Shown here: piece after piece, positions 38,349 to 47,878 of the stretch | Layout of the letters: each line of letters starts with the position of its first letter | How positions within the stretch are numbered: position 1 is the stretch's first letter | From: Desulfoglaeba alkanexedens ALDC | GTDB lineage: Bacteria > Desulfobacterota > Syntrophobacteria > Syntrophobacterales > DSM-9756 | Direction of reading: 5' to 3' | Length of the DNA: 64,000 nt | Assembly: GCF_005377625.1 (NCBI RefSeq) | Contig: NZ_CP040098.1 | Span: forward strand, 2,411,501-2,475,500 | The notes under the pieces: generated by a model | Told to the model about the DNA's origin: nothing | The model's database searches: none | What the model saw: the letters and a program-made list of their open reading frames with translations, nothing else | Position numbers and translations under genes: made by a program

Positions 38349-41300
38349 TCATTTGACCTTCCAGCCCATCGCTTTGACGGTCGGCCCCACATCCACATGC
38401 AGCCAGTGAATGGCTGTGCCACTGGTCTGCACGATTAATTCTCCGGACGAATTCATGACGGGGCGGCTTGGCATGCCTTGACCGATCTTCAGTACATAAG
38501 CCGTGACCTTGTCGCCCTCGACCACCGCCGTGTACTCGCCCGTGTCGAGCTGATCCGGAGTCGTCGTGACTTCCGTGAAACTGGAGTCTTCAAAGGAGTC
38601 ACGCTTGGGGACGCCGCACAGGTAGTCCACGGCGTAGAGAAACGCGTCGCCGCCCGCCGAACACGGATCGTTTTTGGGAACGAAGGTTGTGAAAAAGACG
38701 GTGCCTCCGGCCACCAGGGCCGAGTCCACCACGCGTTCTCCGGGAGACAGGAGGTCGTAGACGCAGTTCCAGCAGCCCGACGGGCAGACACTTTCACAGC
38801 AATCCGGCGATCCATCCGATTGCAGCCACGAGCAGCCTGTTTCGAAGGTGGAGGTGAGGCAATGGAAATCAGCCTTCACGTCCAGGCCTCCGGGGGTGGT
38901 GAACCCACCGGTGAAGTCGCTGGGCCTCAATGTGCTATCTTTCAGGCCGTAAAAGGACATTCGGGCCGGGTCGGTCTTGTCGTCACTCGATCCCAGGATG
39001 TTTTCGAACTTCCCCGTGCCGAAGAATAGTCGGAGATTCCTGTGCTCGTCGAAAGCCGCCACAGGCATCACGGTCACCGGTTGCCGGTCAGAGCGGAAGA
39101 GGTTGCTGGTATCGGAGAGGTCCTTGGTGCGCCACACGTCGAGCTTGAGTCCTTTTGCGCTTTCGAGGTTGAATTTCAAGCCGTAGAAATTCCCGTTCAG
39201 GTCGCCAAGGTAAATGTGATCGATGGAGCCGTCGCTCAGTACCGCGCCGACTTGATTCCAGACGTCCAAAACGACCGGGTCTCCCATGGCATAGGGTATG
39301 GTGTTGCTTCCCGAGGTCTTGTCCGGCCATTTCTCGGACCAGTGGTCGAGGATCTGGGGCCAGAGGAACTGAAAGACGTTGATGCCCTTTTCGATGTCGA
39401 TGGTCAGAAGATAGGGTTTAAGAGTGGCCCGTTTCTGGTCGTCGGTGAGGGCTGCGGGGAAATCGTCGAGGTTGAAGACGCGGGTTCCCGATCCCATGAA
39501 AGCGAACCAGCCGCTCAGATCCGATGCTCCGCGCGCCCGGTTTGCGGACACCGAGGGTAGCCCCGGTTCCAGGGGTTCAACTCGATCGTCCGCGGCAAGA
39601 GTGAGGCTGCTGGGGAGGGTCAGGTGTCCCACGTAGGGTACCGACCAGGAAACCGGAAGTGTCTTCGCGTAGTTATACACATCCAGGTTCCGGAAAGGCG
39701 TCTCCGCCGCATCGCTTCCGGTGGCGGGCGGAAGAAACAAGTTCCTGAGCACCGAATATTCCCACAGGACCTGCGGGCTGTCAGGGTCGGTGACGTCGAT
39801 CGCGAAATAGACATCGCCGCCCCCGCGTTCGCCGCCGATGATGACCGTCCGCCATTCGCGGCTCCCGTTTCCGTCATGGTCGATGAAGACTTCCCAGGCC
39901 GTGGGTGAAAGATCCACCATGGTGCGGTGAGCGCAGCCCGACGGTGTGCCGTAGCCGGCTCGAGCCAATTCCTTGACTTCCGAAAGGAGGTTGCCCGGGA
40001 TGTAGGCCCACCGTTCCTTTCCCACTTCAGCCTTCCCGGTGCATGGCTGGCCGTCGCATCGGCTGTCCGGTTCATTGGGATCGTAGATCCAGTGGCTTTC
40101 GTCGGCCGAACCGTCGCTGTCGTTGTCTGCCGCCGGGTTCGGGTCCTCCCACCACACGCCGGCGGTGAAGGCGTGGAGCATCCCGTCGTTTGCGCCCACG
40201 TAGACCACTTTCGGTCTGTCCGTTTGTACGGTTCGGTAGCAGTAGAAGCAGGTCTTTTCACAGTCCGTGTCAACGCCGCATTCACAGGAACAATCTCCGG
40301 CGATGTTCGGGTCGACGGCGCCCACCGAAGGCGGTCCTACGACCACCGGACTGGAATAGACGATATCGCCCAGCAGCCACCCCTGCCGGTCCCTGGCGAC
40401 GCCGGTCCACGAACCGTCCCAGACGCCGTGCATCCAGTCGATGAGCGACTCGGCGTCGGAACCGTCGACCGTTCCATCGCCGTCGAAGTCGATGTCGTTT
40501 TCCAGTGCGCTCACTACGGTGGATTCCGTGGCCTTGAGATCCTTTTGCTCGCCGTTGATCATCGTGAAAATCTTGCGACCGGAGGAGGTGAGGTATGTTC
40601 CGGCATCCCAGCAGTGTCCGCCCGTGTGCCCGGCGTCGGCACAGAACTTGCCGATGTTTACATCCTTTTGAAAGCTGTAGATTTCGCCGATACACTTATC
40701 TCCGAACCATTTACACCCGGCGAGCTTTTCGCAAGCGGACTGGTCCGTGTAGTCGGAGCAGCCTTCGTACGGCCAGTAGGCTTCCAAGTGGCCCTTCCAC
40801 AGGTATCGGCTGGGGTCATCCTCGTAGGTGGTGAACGCGCCGCGGATGACCAGGTCCTCCCCCAGGACTTCCTGGATGACGGTGGCCACGGCCCCCGCGC
40901 TGCCTCCCTTGGATGGAATGGCCACGAAGGCTTCCTCCAGTTTTTCTTCCAGTTTCAGTGGGTTGGCGACATAGCTGTCCGGGATGCCGTCCCCGTCCTT
41001 GTCCCATTCGGCCTGGAGGTCGGGCACATCGTTGCCGTTGATGTCATCGAAACCGCCCCACTTGGCCGCGTACCACAGAGGATTCTTCAAGACCCCCGAG
41101 GGGCTTCCGGAAAGGGTGAACGTCTTGGGCCAGGTGCGGTCGTCCTCCAGCGACGACACGGCGGAAGGCGTGTCGCTGTCCTCTTCGCTGACATCTTTGT
41201 CTTTGACCGGCAAAAAGACACCGTCCTCGGTGGTTCCGGAAATGATGAATCCCAGGACCTGGTCGATGGAGCCCGCAGCGTCGTCCGAAGTCAGAGAAAC

Positions 41301-43400
41301 CTTGACCTGCCCGTCTCCGACAGCAGGTTGAACTTCGTAGATCACCATGGCATCCATATCGTGGTCGGCGCCTTGTTCGACATCTTCAAAGTTGATGCGG
41401 AATTTCGCAGAAGTCATGTTCCCGTCAGCATCATAGGTGATCTCATCCACGTAGAAATCGACGATCTGATTGGAAGGGCAATAGGCGTCTGCGGCGCAGT
41501 CGGAGATGTGCAGGCCGTCGTCGTCTTGAGTGATCGTGCACCGATCGGCACAGGCGGCTTTCACTCCGTGGGATCCGCTCACGGATTTCCCGATGGGGAT
41601 GATTCGCGCGAAACCGCTTCCCGCCTTGATGTTGATGTCGGGAACCGGCGAAGAAATGGGGACCACGTAGGTGGTCACATCTTCCATCCCTTCGGCTTCG
41701 GCGATCTTCGTCTTGCCATAATAAGCCACGGCCGCCGAGTAATAGCTTCCCTGCTTGGTCGGCTCTTCAGGGCACAATCCCCGAATGGACGACAGGTTGG
41801 CGACATTTTTGGGCGTGCAGATGAAATCGTAGACCGATCCGCTTTCTCCGATGAACCAGGAACCTCCCGCCAGCGATTCGTGAGTCCCGATGGTATTCAC
41901 CAGCTCGCTCACGTCCAGGTCTTCCAGGTCGCCCGTGAAGGACCCGAAATCCGGGTCGGCCCCCGGCACCTGGTCCGAATCGTAGCTGGGGTTGATATCG
42001 CTCAAGACGATGAGCGACGGTTTGGCGCACCACGGGAAGATGTCATAGGGCTGGAGATAATCAGCACCTTTACGAATGCCCCAATCCGGCTTCGAAAGTT
42101 TGAGACCCGCGTCGTCGTCGTTGGTGGTGTAGTTGAACGCATCGGTGGGAGACCCTTTCCCCGAGAGGTACCGGAGTGCTTCGTACATCATCTCGGCCAC
42201 GGGATTGCCCCACATACGGCATTCGCCCTCGCTCAGCGGCCGATCCGTGATCCAGCCGCAGGTGCTACCGTCCGAGTCCCCGTAGGAATAGTCCGAATAG
42301 CTAAATCCCACGGGCCTGAGCCGATCCAGCGTCATGATGATGTTGCCTCGATCGCTTTCCGACGTCTGAAAGATTCCCGATTGGGCATCGATTTCATCCA
42401 GCACGCTCCAGATGTTTTTTCGAAGCACGCCTCCGCTCAGGTTCTTGGTGTTCGACCCGGTGAGCAGTCCGAAGTAGAGGGGCGCTCGTTCCACGCAGAT
42501 CCCGTCGTTCGGGCCGCAACCGGCATCCGTCTGACATGGGATCGATGTCTTCGAGCAGACCTTCGATCCATCGCCTTCCCCGTATTTCTGGAGCAGCCCG
42601 ATGGGTTTCGCTACACCGCCACCCCCGGGATAGACTTTGCAATAATGTTGCTCCAGCCCTTTGTCCGCGTCCACGCTGCACACCTGGACCCGAACGAAGC
42701 GGTAGTAATCGGGAGTCACCGGCCCGCTGCAGACCGGGCGTTCGGTGGTCGCCCAGTCCCAGACCCTGTGGGAATCGTTTAATGCCACGAGGATCTTGTG
42801 GGCCTCCCCTTCATTAAGGCTGGTGACACAGAAAAGATGCCGGTTTCCCGAGGTAGGTGCTTCATAAGGCGTGAGCCGGCGGGTATCGTCTCCGGCGTAT
42901 TCTTTTCCCCAGCTGTGGGAATCCTGCGGGATATAGACCCCCTCCAGGACGGTTTCACTGGTATTGTCGGCGATCCGTTGGCCGCCGTAGAGCACGCGCT
43001 TCAGGATATCCATCCGCGACATGGAGAGCCAGTTCAGGAAGTTGCCGCTCCATTCGTCCGTGCCGCCGCAGTACTTGTCCGCCGTATACCGTTCCGGAAT
43101 GAACCGTTCTGTCCCCGTGGTCGTGTACGTATAGCACTTGTAAGGATCGAAATATCCATAATAGTCAATGGAATGCTTGTAGCCCACGTCGATCTTGCCG
43201 TCTTCGTCGAGATCCTGAGCGTCGTTGTAGGCTTCATAGTAGAGCTTGTGGTCTCGTCCCATGATCAGCATGACCATGGGGGATGCGCCCGCGGAAATGA
43301 ACGGCGGCGGATCGCATTGCCCCGCGAGGACATCCGGGGCCCCACCGGGTGAGACCAGGAAGGTAAAAATGGTGAGAGAAACGATGAAGCGTCTTTTCAT
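38349..43400 (-). CDS. PilY1-like pilus tip/adhesin protein
   Basis: About 1,683 aa with a signal peptide ending near LAG (residue 27). The N-terminal part has the PilY1 start VMLIMGRDHKLYYEAYNDAQD with an acidic DLDEDGKIDVGY calcium-loop-like motif. The C-terminal half is the PilY1 beta-propeller: YVGANDGMLHAF, RWAYIPGNLL and GGERGGGDVYFAIDVTDPD, plus EF-hand-like DIDFDGDGTVDGSD and DHDGNGSREW. It is longer than Pseudomonas PilY1 and unusually rich in cysteine throughout, including CSCECGVDTDCEKTCFYC. PilY1 acts in pilus extension control, adhesion and surface sensing. Start 43400 (MKRRFIVSL); the longer frame is repeat-derived. Confidence 0.9.
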   Translation of the reverse strand: MKRRFIVSLTIFTFLVSPGGAPDVLAGQCDPPPFISAGASPMVMLIMGRDHKLYYEAYNDAQDLDEDGKIDVGYKHSIDYYGYFDPYKCYTYTTTGTERFIPERYTADKYCGGTDEWSGNFLNWLSMSRMDILKRVLYGGQRIADNTSETVLEGVYIPQDSHSWGKEYAGDDTRRLTPYEAPTSGNRHLFCVTSLNEGEAHKILVALNDSHRVWDWATTERPVCSGPVTPDYYRFVRVQVCSVDADKGLEQHYCKVYPGGGGVAKPIGLLQKYGEGDGSKVCSKTSIPCQTDAGCGPNDGICVERAPLYFGLLTGSNTKNLSGGVLRKNIWSVLDEIDAQSGIFQTSESDRGNIIMTLDRLRPVGFSYSDYSYGDSDGSTCGWITDRPLSEGECRMWGNPVAEMMYEALRYLSGKGSPTDAFNYTTNDDDAGLKLSKPDWGIRKGADYLQPYDIFPWCAKPSLIVLSDINPSYDSDQVPGADPDFGSFTGDLEDLDVSELVNTIGTHESLAGGSWFIGESGSVYDFICTPKNVANLSSIRGLCPEEPTKQGSYYSAAVAYYGKTKIAEAEGMEDVTTYVVPISSPVPDINIKAGSGFARIIPIGKSVSGSHGVKAACADRCTITQDDDGLHISDCAADAYCPSNQIVDFYVDEITYDADGNMTSAKFRINFEDVEQGADHDMDAMVIYEVQPAVGDGQVKVSLTSDDAAGSIDQVLGFIISGTTEDGVFLPVKDKDVSEEDSDTPSAVSSLEDDRTWPKTFTLSGSPSGVLKNPLWYAAKWGGFDDINGNDVPDLQAEWDKDGDGIPDSYVANPLKLEEKLEEAFVAIPSKGGSAGAVATVIQEVLGEDLVIRGAFTTYEDDPSRYLWKGHLEAYWPYEGCSDYTDQSACEKLAGCKWFGDKCIGEIYSFQKDVNIGKFCADAGHTGGHCWDAGTYLTSSGRKIFTMINGEQKDLKATESTVVSALENDIDFDGDGTVDGSDAESLIDWMHGVWDGSWTGVARDRQGWLLGDIVYSSPVVVGPPSVGAVDPNIAGDCSCECGVDTDCEKTCFYCYRTVQTDRPKVVYVGANDGMLHAFTAGVWWEDPNPAADNDSDGSADESHWIYDPNEPDSRCDGQPCTGKAEVGKERWAYIPGNLLSEVKELARAGYGTPSGCAHRTMVDLSPTAWEVFIDHDGNGSREWRTVIIGGERGGGDVYFAIDVTDPDSPQVLWEYSVLRNLFLPPATGSDAAETPFRNLDVYNYAKTLPVSWSVPYVGHLTLPSSLTLAADDRVEPLEPGLPSVSANRARGASDLSGWFAFMGSGTRVFNLDDFPAALTDDQKRATLKPYLLTIDIEKGINVFQFLWPQILDHWSEKWPDKTSGSNTIPYAMGDPVVLDVWNQVGAVLSDGSIDHIYLGDLNGNFYGLKFNLESAKGLKLDVWRTKDLSDTSNLFRSDRQPVTVMPVAAFDEHRNLRLFFGTGKFENILGSSDDKTDPARMSFYGLKDSTLRPSDFTGGFTTPGGLDVKADFHCLTSTFETGCSWLQSDGSPDCCESVCPSGCWNCVYDLLSPGERVVDSALVAGGTVFFTTFVPKNDPCSAGGDAFLYAVDYLCGVPKRDSFEDSSFTEVTTTPDQLDTGEYTAVVEGDKVTAYVLKIGQGMPSRPVMNSSGELIVQTSGTAIHWLHVDVGPTVKAMGWKVK

Positions 43401-43772
43401 GGCGTTCCGTCCGCGGATGAAGAAGCGTTGGCTGGGAAAGCGTTTGAGGCGACCCTGGCTTGAGTGCGCCTCCGATCTTTCCCGAGGTTGGGCATGGTTG
43501 TTGCGTAAATCACAAGACAAGAGGATGGCCGGTACGGGCGCAATACAACTCAGGTTGTGGATCGACCCCTCGTTCCCAAGCTCCAGCTTGGGAACGCCCT
43601 TACCGAAGCTGGAGCTTCTGCACAGTTGTGTTCCCAAGCTCCAGCTTGGGAACAAGAAGCAAAAGATCTGCACGAATACAACTTCAGGTTATGAATCGGA
43701 AGGTTCCATGCTTCTCTTTAGAAGATTCCGGGCGGGACGGCGGGAAAAGCGGTCGAGCGTGCAAGGAGCGTC
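43401..43772. repeat. Intergenic region with a type A repeat
   Basis: Type A triple hairpin at 43572-43653 followed by AAGAAGCAAAAGATCTGCAC, the same tail as the copy near 13.43 kb. No gene is visible. It should contain divergent promoters for pilY1 and the GT2 gene, not identified. Confidence 0.65.
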
Positions 43773-44633
43773 ATGAGCAAGGTGTCTATTGTCATTCCTG
43801 CCTACAATGAGGCGCTGAACATCGGGAACACCATATCGGAAATCCGTGAGATTCTTCCCGATGCGGAAATCCTCGTGGTGGACGACGGTTCTACGGACGA
43901 CACGGCCGAAGCGGCTCGAAAGGCCGGAGCCTATGTTTGGAGCCACCCGTACAACATCGGCAACGGGGCTGCCGTGAAAACAGGTATCCGGCTGGTTTCC
44001 GGAGACAAGGTCGTTCTCATGGACGGCGACGGCCAGCATCATCCGGCCGACCTTCCCAAGCTGCTCGAAGCCGCGCAGAAATTTGACATGGTGGTAGGGG
44101 CGCGGCTCTCCGACGGGCATGCCAACGGTTTCCGCCGATGGGCCAACCGGTTTTACAACACGCTAGCCCGGTACGCCACCAAGTTTCCCGTCAAGGACCT
44201 GACATCCGGCTACCGCGTTTTCGACCGGGAGACGGTGCTACGCTACCTTTATCTACTGCCCAACACCTTTTCCTATCCCACCACCATCACCCTGGCTTAC
44301 TTGAGGAGCGGCCGCACGGTCTGTTACGTCCCCGTCCGGGTGAGGCGCCGAAAGGGGAAAAGCAAGATCATGCCCGTTCGCGACGGCATGCGTTTTTTTC
44401 TCATCATCTTGAAGGTCACGACGCTTTTTTCGCCCCTTCGGATCTTTCTGCCGGTGAGCCTGGCTTTTTGGGGCCTGGGTCTTCTGAACTACGCCTACAC
44501 GTACGTCACCGCGGGCCGCTTCACCAACATGTCGGCGCTTCTCATGACCACTTCCATCATCCTTTTCATGATGGGCCTCATCAGCGAACAGATCACCCAG
44601 CTCCGCTACGACCGGGTGGAAAACGGAGGGTGA
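43773..44633 (+). CDS. Glycosyltransferase family 2 (polyprenyl-phosphate sugar transferase-like)
   Basis: 286 aa. The GT-A core has VSIVIPAYNEALNIG, VVDDGSTDDT and the DxD-type MDGDGQHHPADL, then SGYRVFDRE and a basic RRRKGKSKI motif. Two hydrophobic segments near the C-terminus (about 225-275) anchor it to the membrane. This resembles DPM1/ArnC-like enzymes that move a sugar to a lipid carrier. It begins a surface-glycan cluster. Confidence 0.88.
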   Translation: MSKVSIVIPAYNEALNIGNTISEIREILPDAEILVVDDGSTDDTAEAARKAGAYVWSHPYNIGNGAAVKTGIRLVSGDKVVLMDGDGQHHPADLPKLLEAAQKFDMVVGARLSDGHANGFRRWANRFYNTLARYATKFPVKDLTSGYRVFDRETVLRYLYLLPNTFSYPTTITLAYLRSGRTVCYVPVRVRRRKGKSKIMPVRDGMRFFLIILKVTTLFSPLRIFLPVSLAFWGLGLLNYAYTYVTAGRFTNMSALLMTTSIILFMMGLISEQITQLRYDRVENGG

Positions 44634-44692
44634 ATGGGAAACAGGCTTGAATATTTTCTGGTGTCGAGAAGCAGGCGTGGCAAGCTAAGTCT

Positions 44693-44904
44693 TTGGTAGC
44701 GTTCTAAAGTGTAGACTTTAAGCAGTAAGGTTAACGAAGGTCAAAAAATCCCCCTCTCCCTTGATGGGAGAGGGTTGGGGTGAGGGTGAGAAAGTTAACG
44801 TATGTCAATCAATTACATTCCCCTCCCCTTAATCCCCTCCCACAAGGGGAGGGGAAATAGAATTTGGCATCAAATATTAGGTCTATTATTTTCTACGCTA
44901 CCAA
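44693..44904. mobile_element. Complete 212-bp miniature inverted-repeat element (MITE-like)
   Basis: Left end TTGGTAGCG and right end CGCTACCAA are perfect 9-bp inverted terminal repeats. The flanks repeat a short target, GTCT immediately outside both ends (or AGTCTT if the terminal T/A belongs to the flank), which looks like a target-site duplication. Internally it carries TCTAAAGTG(T/G)AGAC, TAACGAAGGTC and two type B hairpins. There is no coding capacity. Partial copies occur at 32421, 53571 and (inverted) 59636. Confidence 0.8.
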
Positions 44905-44941
44905 GTCTTTGTGGTCACGCTGTAAATGAGTCAAGGCGGCA

Positions 44942-46087
44942 TTGCGAAAGAGGTTAAGAAACTTGTCCCGAAGTGTCTTGGTCATAACCCGCAATTTGCC
45001 TCCCCTGGTGGGTGGTATGGAGCGTCTCGGGTGGCACATAGTGAAGGCATTTTCCGAGTCGTTTCATGTTCATGTGATCGGTCCGGAGGGATGCGGCAAG
45101 TATCTGCCCCGCAAGGTGACTTGTACTGAGGTTCCCCTGCGACCACTGGGAATCTTCTTGGGGAAGACAGCACTTAACGCACTCCGGCAGGCGGTTGGGT
45201 TTAAGCCTGAAATTACTTTTGCTGGAAGCGGCCTTACAGCGCCGATGGCGTTGGTTGCCGCCCGCCTATCGAGGTCAAGGTCTTACGCCTATGTCCATGG
45301 CCTGGATCTCGTTGTCCCCCGTACGGTGTACCGTTGGTTTTGGTTGCCTTGTCTTCGCTTGTTGGATGGAATCATAGTCAACAGCCGCGCCACATTTGCA
45401 ATAGCTGAGCGAGCAGGGATTGCTTCTGAGCGGATCCGAGTGGTGCATCCAGGAGTGACGATGCTCGAACTGGAAGCCCGAGCCGCGTCCTGGTTCCGCT
45501 CGGCCTACGGGGTGGGAGATCGACCCATGCTGCTTTCTGTGGGGCGCCTTACCCGTCGGAAGGGACTCATGCACTTTGTGGCTCGAGTGCTCCCAACGAT
45601 AGTTCGAAAAAAACCGACCGCCTGCCTCTATATCGTCGGCGACGTTCCTAGAGGTGCACTGATGGCGGAGGCTGAGGAACCCGAAGACATTCTTCGCGCA
45701 GCCCGTTCTGCAGGGGTTTCGAAAAATGTTTGCTGGCTCGGCCACCTGCCGGATGAAGCGCTGCAGAAAGCCTATGCGGCTTCCGACGTCCATGTTTTTC
45801 CGGTCCAAGATCTCCCAAACGATCCTGAGGGTTTTGGAATGGTTGCTTTGGAGGCTGCCGCCTTTGGGACGCCGACCGTGGCCTACGCCGTGGGAGGCGT
45901 TGTGGATGCTGTAGCGGATGGTGTCTCCGGGTTCCTTGTGGCGCCGGGAGATACTGCGGCTTTGGCCGAAGCCGTGCTGAGCTTGATGGATAAGCCGATG
46001 CCCAGGGAGAAGGTTCGCCGATTTGCAGAAGGCTTTGCGTGGCCTCGGTTCAACAAAGCCATCGTGCGTGCCGTTGGAGCGGATTGA
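44942..46087 (+). CDS. Glycosyltransferase family 4
   Basis: 381 aa GT-B enzyme. N-terminal SVLVITRNLPPLVGGMERL and the C-terminal nucleotide-sugar site (SVGRLTRRKGLMHF; PEGFGMVALEAAAFGTPTVAY) are typical. No ATG is suitable: TTG at 44942 or TTG at 44963 (after AGAGGTTAAG) are the candidates. The stop overlaps the ATG of the following truncated methyltransferase by 1 nt. The MITE ends about 40 bp upstream, so its promoter may be displaced or supplied by the element. Confidence 0.85.
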   Translation: MRKRLRNLSRSVLVITRNLPPLVGGMERLGWHIVKAFSESFHVHVIGPEGCGKYLPRKVTCTEVPLRPLGIFLGKTALNALRQAVGFKPEITFAGSGLTAPMALVAARLSRSRSYAYVHGLDLVVPRTVYRWFWLPCLRLLDGIIVNSRATFAIAERAGIASERIRVVHPGVTMLELEARAASWFRSAYGVGDRPMLLSVGRLTRRKGLMHFVARVLPTIVRKKPTACLYIVGDVPRGALMAEAEEPEDILRAARSAGVSKNVCWLGHLPDEALQKAYAASDVHVFPVQDLPNDPEGFGMVALEAAAFGTPTVAYAVGGVVDAVADGVSGFLVAPGDTAALAEAVLSLMDKPMPREKVRRFAEGFAWPRFNKAIVRAVGAD

Positions 46088-46329
46088 TGAATCGGCGCCC
46101 CCATGCGGTTGGTGACCTCTCTTCCCGGTATCTCAAGGCGCAGAAGATCGAAAGGCTCTTGGGCCTTACGCAGCGCTGTAGGCCGATCCGGCTTCTCGAC
46201 ATCGGGGCTGGTTCCGGGGGGATCGCACACTACTTCGCCACCCGGGCATGTGGAGAATACACCGTAACCGCTGTGGATGTGGTGGATGGGTGCGGATCTT
46301 TTAGAACGACATCCAGGGTGACCCTCTGA
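46087..46329 (+). pseudogene. Truncated SAM-dependent methyltransferase
   Basis: Starts on the overlapping TGATG of the GT4 stop. About 65 residues are a normal class I methyltransferase beginning (LSSRYLKAQKIERLL, RLLDIGAGSGGIAHYFA, TVTAVDVVD). The frame then enters a 117-bp repeat at 46289 and stops after about 13 foreign residues. No remaining methyltransferase motifs are found downstream, so the 3' part is lost. Confidence 0.8.
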
Positions 46330-46405
46330 GGTAGATCCAGATGGCCTTGAAGCAGCAAGCGCATCAGCTCCGTTTCCCCTCGTTCCCAAGCTGGAGCTTG
46401 GGAAC
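46289..46405. repeat. 117-bp repeat copy interrupting the methyltransferase
   Basis: Inverted copy of 36727-36843 with one mismatch (GGTAGATCC here versus the complement of GGTTCTACC). Its outer end is a single GTTCCCAAGC palindrome of type A. Sequence 46406-46578 after it holds no recognisable gene. Confidence 0.85.
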
Positions 46406-46578
46406 GAGGGGAAAATTCACCCCCGAAACCCCCTTCGGAGCCCGAAATCACCCCCTGGGTTCGCGAAAACCAAATCCTTCAATGCCCGGTTTTCAAGGCT
46501 TTACAGGGGCTCCGGAAATTGCTGTTGAGGAACAAACCGGGCATCTGCCCAAGAACTCCATTTCACCTTCGTGCCAGG

Positions 46579-47874
46579 TCAAGGCAGGCATTGATCAGCT
46601 CCTGTTGGTTGAATCCTTTCCGTGGCGTTTGCGGGAATGTTGAGAAGTAAAACAAGCATGGTCACAGCCATCCCTGCTTCCGCTGCATAGGTTGCCAAGG
46701 CTGCACCTTGCCAGCCCCATACTGGTATCCAGTAACAATTGAGCAAGATGTTCAATCCTCCGCCCAAGACGACGGCAACCATTGCAGTGCCTTGGCGGCC
46801 GCTTGTTGCCAAGGCATACTGCATCAGCAAACGCGGGGTGGTGGCAAGAGGTAGCCAGGCCAGCCAGCGCGTGGTAACAATGGTGTGAGAGTAATCGCCA
46901 CCGAGCAGCCGTGCCATCCAAGGGGCACCGAGAAAAAGTGCAGAACCAACGGCCAGGGCGTAGCCCAAAGTCCAGGGCGCAAGCGGAAGCACGGCACGCC
47001 GAGTGCCTTGGAGGCCTCTTATTCCGATGTGGAAAAGCCTGGGGGCTGCGGCATTGAGGAGTGCATGGAGCGGCAGGAAGGCCATACCGGAGAATCGATA
47101 GCCTGCGGCATAACTGCCTGCGTGGGTAAGGGAATCCATGCGGGCTAGCATGAACTTATCCGCATCCCCATACAAGCTCTCGCCGACGCCCCAGATACTA
47201 AACGGTAAGCCGTCGAAAAACCATTTTTGGAGCAATGATCGGGCCGGCATGCTGGGCTTGCCCAGATCCTGTTGGATCAGACGCAGGGCATACATCGCCG
47301 CAACAAGGCTTGCCCCAGCGTAACAATAGGACCACAAGACGAGGGGGGGTTCAACTGAGGGCTGTGTAGTGCTCCACAGGAGGAATCCCGCGGCCGCCAC
47401 CAGTCGGAAGAAAACGGGGGTCGATTGCAGTCGGGCCGCTCTTCCCATCCGCTGAAAGCCTCGGTAGGCGTAGGAAGCGGCATTGGCCGTTGTGCCGAAA
47501 ATCAATTCCCCAAGCCCCACGGCGACCACGGCCGAGTAAGGAACAGAGGGAATGGGTAGTGTCCAGGCAAGTACCAGATAAACCAGCATCAAGAGGGGCG
47601 TGCTAAGCCCAAGCAGCGCCAGGGTGGCTCCCCACGCCTGTGGAAAGCTGGACGGTTCTCGGGCAACATCTCGCACGATTAATACATGGCCACCGAAGCC
47701 GGCAAAGCAACCGACGAAACAGGCCAGAGCAATCAATGCAGTGAAAGCACCATAATCTTCCACTCCCAATGTTCTGGCGAAGATGATAAAGATGAGTGCC
47801 TGCCCCAGCGCGCGCAAACCGAGTCCAAGTCCCATTCTCGCCGTATCGCCCGCCAGTCTTCCGGGTTGCCACAT
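46579..47874 (-). CDS. Polysaccharide biosynthesis flippase (MATE/MOP superfamily, Wzx-like)
   Basis: About 431 aa with about 12 predicted transmembrane segments. The N-terminus has LGQALIFIIFARTLGVEDYG, typical of Wzx/RfbX proteins that flip lipid-linked oligosaccharides. Start 47874 (MWQPGRLAGD) follows AAAGGACC and lies 4 bp past the stop of the upstream GT4 gene; a start at 47931 would overlap that gene. Part of the minus-strand glycan genes. Confidence 0.86.
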   Translation of the reverse strand: MWQPGRLAGDTARMGLGLGLRALGQALIFIIFARTLGVEDYGAFTALIALACFVGCFAGFGGHVLIVRDVAREPSSFPQAWGATLALLGLSTPLLMLVYLVLAWTLPIPSVPYSAVVAVGLGELIFGTTANAASYAYRGFQRMGRAARLQSTPVFFRLVAAAGFLLWSTTQPSVEPPLVLWSYCYAGASLVAAMYALRLIQQDLGKPSMPARSLLQKWFFDGLPFSIWGVGESLYGDADKFMLARMDSLTHAGSYAAGYRFSGMAFLPLHALLNAAAPRLFHIGIRGLQGTRRAVLPLAPWTLGYALAVGSALFLGAPWMARLLGGDYSHTIVTTRWLAWLPLATTPRLLMQYALATSGRQGTAMVAVVLGGGLNILLNCYWIPVWGWQGAALATYAAEAGMAVTMLVLLLNIPANATERIQPTGADQCLP

Positions 47875-47878
47875 GGCT

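Noticed and set aside
39927-42782. Long plus-strand open frame of 951 codons opposite pilY1
   Set aside because: It is antisense to a clearly identified PilY1 reading frame, with no domain or ribosome binding site of its own.
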